A stretch of DNA of 64,000 bases, taken from positions 1 through 64,000 of the forward strand of contig DGTK01000015.1 of the NCBI GenBank assembly GCA_002393735.1, given 5' to 3'. Under the pieces are notes generated by a model, which did no database searches, had not been told where the DNA came from, and was given only the letters and a program-made list of their open reading frames with translations. How positions within the stretch are numbered: position 1 is the stretch's first letter; every line of letters starts with the position of its first letter. Positions 41,017 to 50,110 of this stretch are shown one piece after another. Position numbers and translations under genes: made by a program. This DNA comes from Lachnospiraceae bacterium UBA4338 (lineage in GTDB: Bacteria > Bacillota > Clostridia > Lachnospirales > Lachnospiraceae).

Positions 41017-41050
41017 TCAAGTCCAAACGGCGCCTTAGGGCGTCGTTTGT
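41017..41050 (+). terminator. Possible terminator hairpin
   Basis: AAACGGCGCC-tta-GGGCGTCGTTT pairs over about 10 bp with one G-T. It has no long T tract, so it may be a weak or factor-dependent site. Confidence 0.45.
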
Positions 41051-41163
41051 GCTTAAGAGCGGAGATTCTCCTGCCTGATGATTAACGTTAAAACATAAGC
41101 TCGGTGGCATACTTGGGGGAAAAGTGGTATAATTAAAAAAGTTTTTGCAAAAGGAGAAAAAGT

Positions 41164-43224
41164 ATGCATAAGAAGATTTATAAGAGTATATTATGTGCTT
41201 TAATGGCAACGGTGATGACAGTTTCACTTGTAAGCTGTAATCCGCCGGAATTGCCAGAGGAGAAGCCTGAAGAGGTGATTGAGATAACTCCGGAGGTAGA
41301 GGAGCCGTCTGAAACTGAAGAAGAAGAGGTAGCAGAGGAACTTGAAGAAGTATATTCAGATGATGAAATCCGTTCCATGATTGAGAATATGACCACTGAG
41401 CAGAAAATTGCCCAGATGATTACCATAGATATTCGTAAGTTCGGACCGGACGCCGATAATCTTGAAGGTGTTAAGGTATTACCGGATGAGTTGAAAACAA
41501 TGCTTGGTAAATATGATTTCGGTGGTGTGATTCTGTTTGCGGATAATGTGTCCGGTACTGAGCAATGCGTTAAGTTAATAGCCGATATTGATGAAGCGTC
41601 GGCAGGAGAAGACGCTAAGGGTCATATAGCCCCGATTATTTCCATAGATCAGGAGGGAGGTTATATTACAAGACTTCCCATGGGTACATCTATGCCGGGA
41701 AACATGCTCCTTGGAGCCACAGGTAATAAGGAACTGGCTTTTGAAAACGGTGCTTTAATCGCAAGAGAACTTAACGCTCTTGGAATTGATGTGGATTTTG
41801 CCCCGGTTTGCGATGTTAATAATAATCCGGCCAATCCCGTAATCGGCGTCAGGTCATTTGGGGATGATCCTGCTACTGTATCAGAAATGTCGGCCAGGAT
41901 GGTTGAAGGTTTTGAGAGCGAAGGAATAATCACCTCCCTTAAGCATTTCCCGGGACACGGTAATACGGATACGGATTCTCATACGGGACTTCCTGTTATT
42001 AACAGTACTCTTGATGAACTGAGAAATTATGAATTGGAAGCTTTTAAGGGAGCGCTGGCTGAGTCGGGAATGGTTATGACCGCTCATATCATATATCCTA
42101 ACGTTTCCACCGAAAAATACACATCTTTGGCAGATGGGGAGGAAATAACCCTGCCGGCAACCTTATCTAAAACAATTCTTACTGATGTTCTCAGAAATGA
42201 AATGGGATATGAAGGGGTGATTGTTACGGATGCATTCGATATGGAGGCAATCACAAGTCATATCGACAGATATGATGCTGCCTCTCTTGCAATTGATGCA
42301 GGGGTGGATATGATTCTTATGCCGGTTAAAACCACTACTCCGGAAGGCATTGCCGACATGGACGTATATATGGAAAAACTTGTTTCCATGGTGGATGACG
42401 GAACCATCAGTAAGGACAGAGTTGATGAGTCGGTATTCAGAATCTTAAGATTAAAAGCAGACTATGGAAAACTTGATTATGTACAGACCAGTGCTGAGGG
42501 TGTTGAGGGACTTGTAACAAATGCCAAAAAAATAGTGGGTTCAGAAGGCAACCATTATACTGAGTATCAAATTGCCAAAGAAGGAACCACCTTAATTTAT
42601 AATGGTGAAAATGATGATGTGCTTCCTCTAAACGCAAAGGAAGACAGAGGATTGATTATTTACTCTTCGAAGAAAGCTGAATTTAATCTTGCAGTGGACA
42701 ATGCTTTTGCAAGGCTTAGGGAGGAAGGTCTTGCTGAGCCGGCTTCACTGGTGGGATTTGTGGATATTGAACAAAATAGTGTGGATAGCATTAAAGCTAT
42801 GATGACCAATGTGGATTTTGTAATTCTTTTAAATGAGTGCAATAACCTTGATATGCTTAATCCGACTTTGGAAACATCCGAATATGCTAAAACAATGCAT
42901 GAGATTGCTGATGCCGTTAAGGAGAATCAGAAACTGATTATTGTCAGTACACATCTTCCTTATGATATAGGTTCATTCGATAAAGCGGACGCCATTGTGT
43001 GCGCATATGGCAAGAAGTGTCTGACGGGTTCTATGGATAATGAAATGGAAGAGGGCGATAACAGAGCATACGGAGTCAACACAGAAGCGGCAATATGCGG
43101 TATCTTCGGTGAATATGAGTTTAATGGAACGCTTCCTGTAAATGTTTATAAACTTGATTCTGATTATAAGCTGACCGATGAAATTCTCTACGAAAGAGGC
43201 TACGGAATCAGACAGTATGAATAG
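41164..43224 (+). CDS. GH3-family beta-N-acetylhexosaminidase-like lipoprotein
   Basis: 686 residues. Lipoprotein signal with lipobox VSLVSC (Cys24 lipidated), an acidic linker, then the GH3 domain. QEGGYITRLP, LKHFPGHGNTDTDSHTGLPVI (about 259-279; the His/Asp acid-base pair of NagZ enzymes), and IVTDAFDMEAI with nucleophile Asp356 are present. A C-terminal domain follows. It probably cuts GlcNAc residues from peptidoglycan fragments or glycans at the outer membrane face. AGGAG lies before the ATG. It may feed glucosamine to nagB. Confidence 0.9.
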   Translation: MHKKIYKSILCALMATVMTVSLVSCNPPELPEEKPEEVIEITPEVEEPSETEEEEVAEELEEVYSDDEIRSMIENMTTEQKIAQMITIDIRKFGPDADNLEGVKVLPDELKTMLGKYDFGGVILFADNVSGTEQCVKLIADIDEASAGEDAKGHIAPIISIDQEGGYITRLPMGTSMPGNMLLGATGNKELAFENGALIARELNALGIDVDFAPVCDVNNNPANPVIGVRSFGDDPATVSEMSARMVEGFESEGIITSLKHFPGHGNTDTDSHTGLPVINSTLDELRNYELEAFKGALAESGMVMTAHIIYPNVSTEKYTSLADGEEITLPATLSKTILTDVLRNEMGYEGVIVTDAFDMEAITSHIDRYDAASLAIDAGVDMILMPVKTTTPEGIADMDVYMEKLVSMVDDGTISKDRVDESVFRILRLKADYGKLDYVQTSAEGVEGLVTNAKKIVGSEGNHYTEYQIAKEGTTLIYNGENDDVLPLNAKEDRGLIIYSSKKAEFNLAVDNAFARLREEGLAEPASLVGFVDIEQNSVDSIKAMMTNVDFVILLNECNNLDMLNPTLETSEYAKTMHEIADAVKENQKLIIVSTHLPYDIGSFDKADAIVCAYGKKCLTGSMDNEMEEGDNRAYGVNTEAAICGIFGEYEFNGTLPVNVYKLDSDYKLTDEILYERGYGIRQYE

Positions 43225-43247
43225 TGGAAATACTGTAGTACTTCCTA

Positions 43248-43276
43248 TTGAAATTTTACCTTTAAAAAGGTACACT
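43248..43276 (+). promoter_or_regulatory. Candidate promoter of leuS
   Basis: TTGAAA (43248-43253), 17-nt spacer, TACACT (43271-43276). It leaves a leader of about 40 nt, too short for a T-box. Confidence 0.4.
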
Positions 43277-43321
43277 AATAATGTTTGACAAAATTATCAT
43301 ATTTAGAAAAGGAATTTAACA

Positions 43322-45772
43322 ATGAAAAACGGTGACAGATTGTATAATCCGGCTGAGATTGAGCCTAAGTGGCAGAAATACTGGGAAGATAATCAGACAT
43401 TCAAGACTGACGTCTGGGATTTTAGCAAGCCAAAATTCTATGCGCTTGATATGTTCCCATATCCATCAGGCGTAGGCCTTCATGCAGGTCATCCTGAAGG
43501 ATATACTGCAACAGATATCGTATCACGTATGAAGAGAATGCAGGGCTACAACGTCCTTCATCCAATGGGATATGATTCATTCGGCCTTCCTGCAGAGCAG
43601 TATGCTGTTACAACAGGACATCATCCTAGTGGATTTACAGAGGAGAATATCAAGACTTTCTCAAAACAGCTTAAGGAGCTTGGTTTTGACTATGACTGGA
43701 GCAAAATGATTGCCACATCAGATCCGAAGTTCTACAAGTGGACCCAGTGGATATTCAAACAGTTATACCTGGACGGATATGCTAAATATATTGATATGCC
43801 GGTTAACTGGTGTGAAGAATTAGGTACCGTTTTATCAAATGATGAAGTTATAGATGGTAAGTCAGAGCGTGGCGGTTATCCTGTTGTTCGTAAGAATATG
43901 AAGCAGTGGGTTATCGATCAGCCTGCATTTGCTGAGGAACTTCTTGATGGTCTTAATGAGATTGACTGGCCTGAAAGTACCAAGGCTATTCAGCGTAACT
44001 GGATTGGCCGTTCTACAGGTGTGGAAGTTAAGTTTGATATTGTTGGCGGTGGAGAGTTCTCCATCTTTACAACCTGTATTGAAACAATCTACGGTATTAC
44101 ATTCATGGTTCTTGCTCCTGACGGAGACATTGTTAAGGGCCTCCTTGACAGGGTTCAGAACAGGGATGAGGTTCAGGCTTATATCGATGAGACCTTAAAG
44201 AAAAATGATATGGACCGTACTGAACTTAATAAGACCAAGTCAGGATGTGAGCTTAAGGGCGTAACCTGTATAAATCCGGTTAATGGCAAGGAAGTAAGAA
44301 TGTTTATCGGTGACTTCGTTCTTGCAAGTTACGGTACAGGTGCAGTTATGGCGGTTCCAAGCCATGACCAGAGAGACTTTGAATATGCAATCGCTCATAA
44401 CATTGAGATGATTCAGGTTATTGATGGCGATGAGAAGTTAGGTCATGTTGATGTTTCAGGGGCGGCTTTTGAAAAAGGGGCTTATCTTGGCAAGGGATAT
44501 AAGTTAATTAATTCAGAAGAATTTACAGGTCTTACCGTTGAGGAGGCCAAGGAAGCAATTACTGCTAAATTAGAGAAAATGGGCGTTGCCAAGAGAACAG
44601 TAAACTATCACTTCAGAGAGTGGATATTTGCCCGTCAGCGTTACTGGGGTGAGCCGGTTCCTGTGGTACATGGTGAGGACGGTAAGATTCATGTACTTGA
44701 TGACAGCGAACTGCCACTTATTCTGCCTGAACTTGAAGATTATAAGGGTAAGAATGGCAAGGCTCCGCTTGATAATGCCACTGAGTGGAAGCAGTATGAC
44801 CATAATGGAATAAAGGGCGTCAGAGAAACATCCACAATGCCGGGTTCAGCCGGTTCAAGCTGGTATTATTTCAGATATATTGATCCGGATAATGAGAATG
44901 AATTTGCCAATCAGGAACTTCTTAAGCACTGGATGCCGGTTGACCTTTATATCGGTGGACCGGAGCATGCGGTAGGTCACCTTATGTATTCACGTATCTG
45001 GAACAGATTCTTATATAATAAGGGCTTAGCACCAACCAAAGAACCGTTTAAGAAACTGGTTCACCAGGGTATGATTCTGGGTGAGAACGGTATCAAGATG
45101 GGTAAAAGATTCCCTGAATTCGTTGTTAATCCAAGTGATATCGTAAGAGAATATGGCGCAGATACACTTAGATTATATGAGATGTTTATGGGACCTCTTG
45201 AGGTTTCAAAACCATGGAGCCAGACTGGTGTTGAAGGCTCACGTAAGTTCCTTGGAAGAGTATGGAACTTCTTTACAAACTCTGAGAATCTTACAGATGA
45301 CAATGATGGCGAACTTACAAAAGTTTATCATCAGACAGTTAAGAAAGTTACTGATGATTTCGAGGCACTTGCATTTAATACAGCTATCAGCCAGATTATG
45401 ATTTTCATGAATGCAGCATACAAGAAGGGAACATGCCCTAAGGAATATGCTGAAGGCATAATCAAGATGTTATCATGTATTACACCTCATATAGGCGAGG
45501 AAATCTGGAATGTGCTGGGACATGAGAATACAATCGCTTATGAGCCATGGCCTGAATATGACGAGAAAGAACTTGTTGAAAACGAGATTGAAATCGGTGT
45601 TCAGATTGCAGGTAAACTTAAGGGTACAGTTCTTATTGGTGTAGATGAGGAGCAGGATAGTGCCATTGCCAAGGCTAAGGCTAATCCGGCAATTGCCAAG
45701 GCGCTTGAAGGCAAGACCATCATCAAGGAAATATATGTAAAGGGTAAGATTATAAATATCGTTGCCAAATAG
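43322..45772 (+). CDS. leuS: Leucyl-tRNA synthetase
   Basis: 816-residue class I synthetase that charges tRNA-Leu. HIGH motif as His54-Ala-Gly-His57 in PYPSGVGLHAGH, the editing domain (CP1) in residues about 220-410, and the KMSKS loop as KMGKR at 592-596, a Gly-for-Ser variant. Length is that of bacterial enzymes. AAAGGAAT precedes the ATG. Complete and essential. Followed by a GGGACGG repeat cluster and then purC. Confidence 0.97.
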   Translation: MKNGDRLYNPAEIEPKWQKYWEDNQTFKTDVWDFSKPKFYALDMFPYPSGVGLHAGHPEGYTATDIVSRMKRMQGYNVLHPMGYDSFGLPAEQYAVTTGHHPSGFTEENIKTFSKQLKELGFDYDWSKMIATSDPKFYKWTQWIFKQLYLDGYAKYIDMPVNWCEELGTVLSNDEVIDGKSERGGYPVVRKNMKQWVIDQPAFAEELLDGLNEIDWPESTKAIQRNWIGRSTGVEVKFDIVGGGEFSIFTTCIETIYGITFMVLAPDGDIVKGLLDRVQNRDEVQAYIDETLKKNDMDRTELNKTKSGCELKGVTCINPVNGKEVRMFIGDFVLASYGTGAVMAVPSHDQRDFEYAIAHNIEMIQVIDGDEKLGHVDVSGAAFEKGAYLGKGYKLINSEEFTGLTVEEAKEAITAKLEKMGVAKRTVNYHFREWIFARQRYWGEPVPVVHGEDGKIHVLDDSELPLILPELEDYKGKNGKAPLDNATEWKQYDHNGIKGVRETSTMPGSAGSSWYYFRYIDPDNENEFANQELLKHWMPVDLYIGGPEHAVGHLMYSRIWNRFLYNKGLAPTKEPFKKLVHQGMILGENGIKMGKRFPEFVVNPSDIVREYGADTLRLYEMFMGPLEVSKPWSQTGVEGSRKFLGRVWNFFTNSENLTDDNDGELTKVYHQTVKKVTDDFEALAFNTAISQIMIFMNAAYKKGTCPKEYAEGIIKMLSCITPHIGEEIWNVLGHENTIAYEPWPEYDEKELVENEIEIGVQIAGKLKGTVLIGVDEEQDSAIAKAKANPAIAKALEGKTIIKEIYVKGKIINIVAK

Positions 45773-45835
45773 TGCCACTAGGGACGGGGGAATATGCATC
45801 TTTCATAATGACAAAAGGGACGGAGACGTTTGTCA
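45773..45835. repeat. GGGACGG palindromic repeat, copy 3 (compound)
   Basis: TGCCACTAGGGACGGGG, then a spacer with ATGCATCTTT, then ATGACAAA-agggacggagacg-TTTGTCAT with 8-bp arms. It combines the GCCACTAGGGACGGGG type found at 60486-60556 with the GTGACA/TGTCAC type. Confidence 0.75.
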
Positions 45836-45869
45836 TATTTCACAACGCAACTTTTAGGAGGAAACAGTA

Positions 45870-46736
45870 ATGGAATTAAAACCAATTAAAGAAGGAAAAG
45901 TCAGAGAGATTTATGATAATGGCGACAGCTTAATCATGGTTGCAACAGACCGTATCAGCTGCTTCGATGTTATCCTTAATAATGAAGTAACAAAGAAGGG
46001 TACAGTACTTACCCAGATGTCAAAGTTCTGGTTTGACATGACAGAGGACATCATTCCTAATCATATGATTTCCGTTGATGTTAATGATATGCCGGAATTC
46101 TTCCGTCAGCCTAAATTTGATGGCAATTCAATGATGTGTAAGAAACTTAATATGCTTCCTATCGAGTGTATCGTAAGAGGTTATATTACAGGTTCAGGCT
46201 GGGCAAGTTATCAGAAAGATGGCACGGTATGCGGAATCAAATTACCTGAGGGATTAAAGGAATCAGATAAGCTTCCTGAGCCAATTTATACACCTTCAAC
46301 CAAGGCTGAAATTGGTGATCATGACGAGAATATTTCATATGAGCAGTCTATTGCTCATCTTGAAAAATACTTCCCGGGCAAGGGCGAGGAATATGCCAAG
46401 AAACTTAAAGATGCTACAATCAGTTTATATGTAAAGTGTGCAGATTATGCACTTTCAAAGGGTATCATCATTGCAGACACAAAGTTTGAATTTGGTCTTG
46501 ATGAAGATGGCAATTTAGTTATCGGTGATGAAATGTTAACACCGGACAGTTCAAGATTCTGGCCACTCGAAGGTTATGAACCGGGACATTCACAGCCATC
46601 ATTTGATAAGCAGTTTGCAAGAGACTGGCTCAAGGCTAATGAAGGCCATAACTGGACATTGCCTCAGGATATTGTTGATAAGACAATTGCCAAATATCTT
46701 GAAGGTTATGAGAGATTAACAGGTAAGAAGTTATAA
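45870..46736 (+). CDS. purC: Phosphoribosylaminoimidazole-succinocarboxamide synthase
   Basis: 288-residue SAICAR synthetase, step 8 of purine synthesis, joining aspartate to CAIR with ATP. EGKVREIYD near 8-16, the ATDRISCFD motif near 29-37, and the IVRGYITGSGW segment near 97-107 are family signatures; DTKFEFGLD closes the metal site. Slightly longer than the E. coli enzyme, as in Firmicutes-type class with a C-terminal extension. AGGAGGAA lies before the ATG. Stands alone, not in a pur operon. Confidence 0.96.
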   Translation: MELKPIKEGKVREIYDNGDSLIMVATDRISCFDVILNNEVTKKGTVLTQMSKFWFDMTEDIIPNHMISVDVNDMPEFFRQPKFDGNSMMCKKLNMLPIECIVRGYITGSGWASYQKDGTVCGIKLPEGLKESDKLPEPIYTPSTKAEIGDHDENISYEQSIAHLEKYFPGKGEEYAKKLKDATISLYVKCADYALSKGIIIADTKFEFGLDEDGNLVIGDEMLTPDSSRFWPLEGYEPGHSQPSFDKQFARDWLKANEGHNWTLPQDIVDKTIAKYLEGYERLTGKKL

Positions 46737-46794
46737 TTCTTAAGTTACAATTTTAAATTTATTATTTTATTTATTATCTTAAAGAAGGTTTTAT

Positions 46795-48354
46795 TTGAAG
46801 GCAAAAACATTTTTAAAAGATAAAAATATATATGTTGCGCTTATAAGTGTATTTGTTTTTGGAATGATTGCTCACGGATACAGATTTGTTGATCTGGCAT
46901 TTGGTGGGGATTCAATGCTTATGATAGTGCAGGATGATTATTTATGGCAGGTATCCCTTGGAAGGTTTATGCAGCCTCTTCTTCTTATGCTTAGAGGTGG
47001 CATGGAGACTCCGCTGCTCATTGGCTTTTTGTCAATGCTGTGGATTGGGTTATCTGCTTTAATCATTATAAGAATGCTTAATATTAAAAGTTATTTGGGC
47101 ATTATTCTTACAGCCGGAATTATGGTATGTAATACCGTGCTTACATCTGCCAATGCAGCTTTCCTTGGATGGCTTGATTTATATGCTGTGGCACTGCTTC
47201 TTGCAGTACTTGGTGTAAGACTTATTGATAAGGATAAAATCTGGCAGATAATTCTTGGAATTCTATGTATCGCCTTATCGCTTGGAACATATCAGTCATA
47301 TCTCTTTGTGGCGGTTGGTCTTATGATGTTTATTATCATAAGAGAGTTATACAGTAATTCAGATATTAAGAAGACACTTCTTAAGGCTTTGAGATATGTG
47401 GCATCCCTTCTTATTGGTGGTGGTATATATTATCTTTTATGGAAACTGATTCTTAAAAGTATTCACCTTGGTGCGGCAGAAAGTTACAATGGAATTGCCG
47501 ATGTGGGTAATTACAGTAATACATCCATATTTGGTCTTATTGGTCTTACATATAAGAAGTTCTTTGAATTTTTGTGTAAGCCGGGATTATTCATACATCC
47601 TGATATGGAAGGAAGACTGGCTGGTTCATTCTGGCCTCTGGTGCTTCTTTTTGCAAATATTCTTATATTCTTAATGATAATCGAACTTATCATCATTATT
47701 AATATTATTACCAAGAAAGGCCTCTGGGCTTATATCCTTCAGGCTCTTATTGTTATTTTGCTTCCATTTGGACTTGGAGGCGTAACCTTTATTTCAAAGG
47801 GACTTATTCATCCGTTAATGATATATGGTTCATATATGATATATATTTTCTTCATTGCCGTTATGGAAGATTATCTTCAGGTGGCAGCAGATAAAACTAA
47901 GGACATTCATCTGTCTGCAGTGCAGATTATGGTAATGGTGCTCCTTGGAATTCTTATATGGAATAATATCGTATATTCCAATCAGGTTTATCTTAAGAGA
48001 GCCTTACAGGAAAATGTGGTTAAAACCACAATGACATCCATTCTTGATGATATTAAAGAAGTGGAAGGCTATGTGCCGGGCATTACTCCTGTGGCATTCT
48101 ACGGCGATTTGGATAGTAATGAATATATATTTGATATTGACGGAACTGAATTACTTACAGTATATGGAATGGGCAAGACTTCCCTTAGTTATCAGGGAAC
48201 GGACTATGCCTATATTAAATATTACACATCTGAAAGAATAAATCTTACAAGGGCAGAATATAACAATCCCGATGTTATTGCCATGCCTCAGTACCCGAAT
48301 CAGGGATCCATAGGTTTTGTCGGGGATGTTCTTGTCATCAAATTATCGGATTAG
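46795..48354 (+). CDS. GtrII-like membrane glucosyltransferase
   Basis: 519-residue membrane protein with about 11 hydrophobic helices. FRFMQPLLLML-like region GRFMQPLLLMLRGGMETP (about 57-74), AFLGWLDLYAVALLL and LSLGTYQSYL match the glucosyltransferase GtrII family, which adds glucose to O-antigen or teichoic acid-like polymers from a lipid carrier. A soluble C-terminal part (about 400-519) lies outside. TTG start after GAAGG; no ATG is available upstream. Its acceptor here is unknown. Confidence 0.8.
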   Translation: MKAKTFLKDKNIYVALISVFVFGMIAHGYRFVDLAFGGDSMLMIVQDDYLWQVSLGRFMQPLLLMLRGGMETPLLIGFLSMLWIGLSALIIIRMLNIKSYLGIILTAGIMVCNTVLTSANAAFLGWLDLYAVALLLAVLGVRLIDKDKIWQIILGILCIALSLGTYQSYLFVAVGLMMFIIIRELYSNSDIKKTLLKALRYVASLLIGGGIYYLLWKLILKSIHLGAAESYNGIADVGNYSNTSIFGLIGLTYKKFFEFLCKPGLFIHPDMEGRLAGSFWPLVLLFANILIFLMIIELIIIINIITKKGLWAYILQALIVILLPFGLGGVTFISKGLIHPLMIYGSYMIYIFFIAVMEDYLQVAADKTKDIHLSAVQIMVMVLLGILIWNNIVYSNQVYLKRALQENVVKTTMTSILDDIKEVEGYVPGITPVAFYGDLDSNEYIFDIDGTELLTVYGMGKTSLSYQGTDYAYIKYYTSERINLTRAEYNNPDVIAMPQYPNQGSIGFVGDVLVIKLSD

Positions 48355-48376
48355 TACTTTAATCTAGTAAAATCTC

Positions 48377-48405
48377 TTGTATTAGACCACAATATATTGT
48401 ATAAT
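48377..48405 (+). promoter_or_regulatory. Promoter of the DUF6935-like gene
   Basis: TTGTAT (48377-48382), 17-nt spacer, TATAAT (48400-48405). Confidence 0.55.
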
Positions 48406-48455
48406 TGATGTGAGTTTGTTAAAAAATACACAATCTGATTATGGGGGATAATTTT

Positions 48456-48959
48456 ATGGATAATAAGAGTGTTACATTTTCTTTTGATTCGTTACCTAAT
48501 AATGTGGCTGAACTTCAGGCTCTTCCTGAAAGTTCATTGGACACACCGTTCAAAACTGCCGCTTTGGTAGTTCTTGCATTGGCAAGATATGAAGCAAGCC
48601 AGCAGGACACAATAGATATGCTGAATTTCCTTAAGGGACCTGAAAGCGTTAACCAGTTTCAGATTCAGTTTTTAAGAGACAGACTTAGTGGTAAGCAGTA
48701 TAAAGTTAATTCTTTCTTTGAAGGAACAAGTCCGGAAAACGGTTATCAGATGACTGCTCCGTATAAGATTACGGTTTCTGAGAATCCATATAGTTATCCG
48801 GAAGCAAACTGGGCTACCTTATGGCTTAAGTCATCAGGGGCAGATTCAATGAGAGAAGTTAAATTAAGATGTAAACCTAGTACAGGTCAGTGGTTTATGG
48901 TAGATCAGATGTTACTTGCCGATATCAGAGTACCGGCAGCTTCCGATCCGTGGGCATAA
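48456..48959 (+). CDS. DUF6935-like conserved protein
   Basis: 167-residue soluble protein. The start MDNKSVTFSFDSLPNNVAEL, the segment TPFKTAALVVLALARYEA near 30-47, and the C-terminal WFMVDQMLLADIRVPAASDPWA resemble a family of uncharacterised Clostridia proteins that I recall as DUF6935. GGGGGAT before ATG 48456 gives the start. It has its own promoter. No enzyme motif is visible. Confidence 0.75.
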   Translation: MDNKSVTFSFDSLPNNVAELQALPESSLDTPFKTAALVVLALARYEASQQDTIDMLNFLKGPESVNQFQIQFLRDRLSGKQYKVNSFFEGTSPENGYQMTAPYKITVSENPYSYPEANWATLWLKSSGADSMREVKLRCKPSTGQWFMVDQMLLADIRVPAASDPWA

Positions 48960-49192
48960 AATAAATTTGTGTAATTGATGAAATAATCCGGGTGTGGGAA
49001 GCCGGGAATAGTGTATTATGTGTATTATATTGGGAATGAAGAAAAATTATAGGGTGTTACCGGGCGTATAATTGTACGTCTTGTTTGTAACACCTTTTTT
49101 TATGCAAAGAAGTCGAAAAAGCCGGCTTACGCCTGGCGAGTACAAGGTAAGTGAGACAGGCAGGATTGGCATAAATAGAAAGGAATATATCT
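48960..49192. other. Intergenic region with terminator
   Basis: Non-coding. Its centre holds the terminator listed separately (49053-49101). After it lies a segment with GCCGGCTTACGCC, and AAAGGA just before the ABC ATPase start. No promoter was clearly recognised. Confidence 0.4.
49053..49101 (+). terminator. Terminator before the efflux operon
   Basis: GGTGTTAC (49053-49060) pairs with GTAACACC (49087-49094) around a 26-nt loop that has an inner CGTA/TACG pair, followed by seven T residues. Confidence 0.8.
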
Positions 49193-50110
49193 ATGGGAAA
49201 TCTTATTGAGATTAAGGATATGCATAAGATATATAATCCCGGAGAAAATGAAGTAAGAGCTTTGGACGGTGTAGACCTTAGTATTGCTGACAGAGAATTC
49301 GTTGCAATTATAGGTCAGTCGGGTTCAGGTAAATCCACCTTGATGAATATGTTAGGGTGCCTGGACGTGCCCACAAGTGGCAGCTATTATCTTCATGGCC
49401 AGGATGTATCTCAGATGCTGGATGATGAGTTATCAGATATACGAAATAAGGAAATAGGTTTTATTTTTCAGGGATTCAACCTTATATCAAATCTGACAGC
49501 TTTGGAGAATGTGGAATTACCACTTATATACAGAGGAGTAGGTAAGAAGGAAAGAACTGAACTTGCCAAGGTAGCATTAGAGAAAGTTGGTCTTGGCAAC
49601 CGTATGTCACATAAGCCTACTGAAATGTCCGGTGGTCAGCAGCAGAGAGTTGCCATAGCAAGAGCCATAGCTCAGGCGCCGCCTATAATATTAGCGGATG
49701 AGCCTACCGGTAACCTTGATTCCAGATCCAGTGAAGAAATCATGGGTATCCTTAAGGATTTACATGAAGAGGGTAGAACGGTAATTCTTATTACGCATGA
49801 TAATGGTATTGCAGCAAGAGCGAAGAGAGTTATTCGTATAAGCGATGGCAGAATCATCGACGACTATATGAATGATAAAGAAACAATGGCACATGCAGAT
49901 ACCAATAAGAATATAGCAGGAAGTGAGATGCCTAAAGAGGCTGCAGTAAGCGAAGTAGAAGCGACTAAGGCTGAAGCGGTAGCTGAGAGTTCTAAGGAGG
50001 CAGAAGCAGCTACAGTAGAGAATGATAATCAGGCAGCGACAGAAAATAATGAGCCCCACACCATGCTTGCTAATTATGATGATGAGCCGACAGGGGATAA
50101 GGAGGAATAA
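49193..50110 (+). CDS. ABC transporter ATPase, MacB/LolD type
   Basis: 305-residue ATPase that powers the two permeases of the same operon. Walker A GQSGSGKS near 39-46, signature MSGGQQQR near 146, Walker B ILADEPTGNLD near 165, and switch His in ITHDNG. The last 80 residues are an Ala/Glu-rich tail (AVSEVEATKAEA and similar), unusual for LolD-type ATPases and likely disordered. Followed after no gap by the membrane-fusion protein gene, so they are co-translated. Exports a peptide, lipoprotein or antimicrobial. Confidence 0.92.
   Translation: MGNLIEIKDMHKIYNPGENEVRALDGVDLSIADREFVAIIGQSGSGKSTLMNMLGCLDVPTSGSYYLHGQDVSQMLDDELSDIRNKEIGFIFQGFNLISNLTALENVELPLIYRGVGKKERTELAKVALEKVGLGNRMSHKPTEMSGGQQQRVAIARAIAQAPPIILADEPTGNLDSRSSEEIMGILKDLHEEGRTVILITHDNGIAARAKRVIRISDGRIIDDYMNDKETMAHADTNKNIAGSEMPKEAAVSEVEATKAEAVAESSKEAEAATVENDNQAATENNEPHTMLANYDDEPTGDKEE

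Noticed and set aside
43225..43321. T-box leader upstream of leuS
   Set aside because: The interval is under 100 bp and has no T-box sequence or antiterminator-type hairpin.
46795..48354. Glucosyltransferase as part of a gtrABC phage conversion cassette
   Set aside because: No gtrA or gtrB homologue and no phage genes lie beside it.
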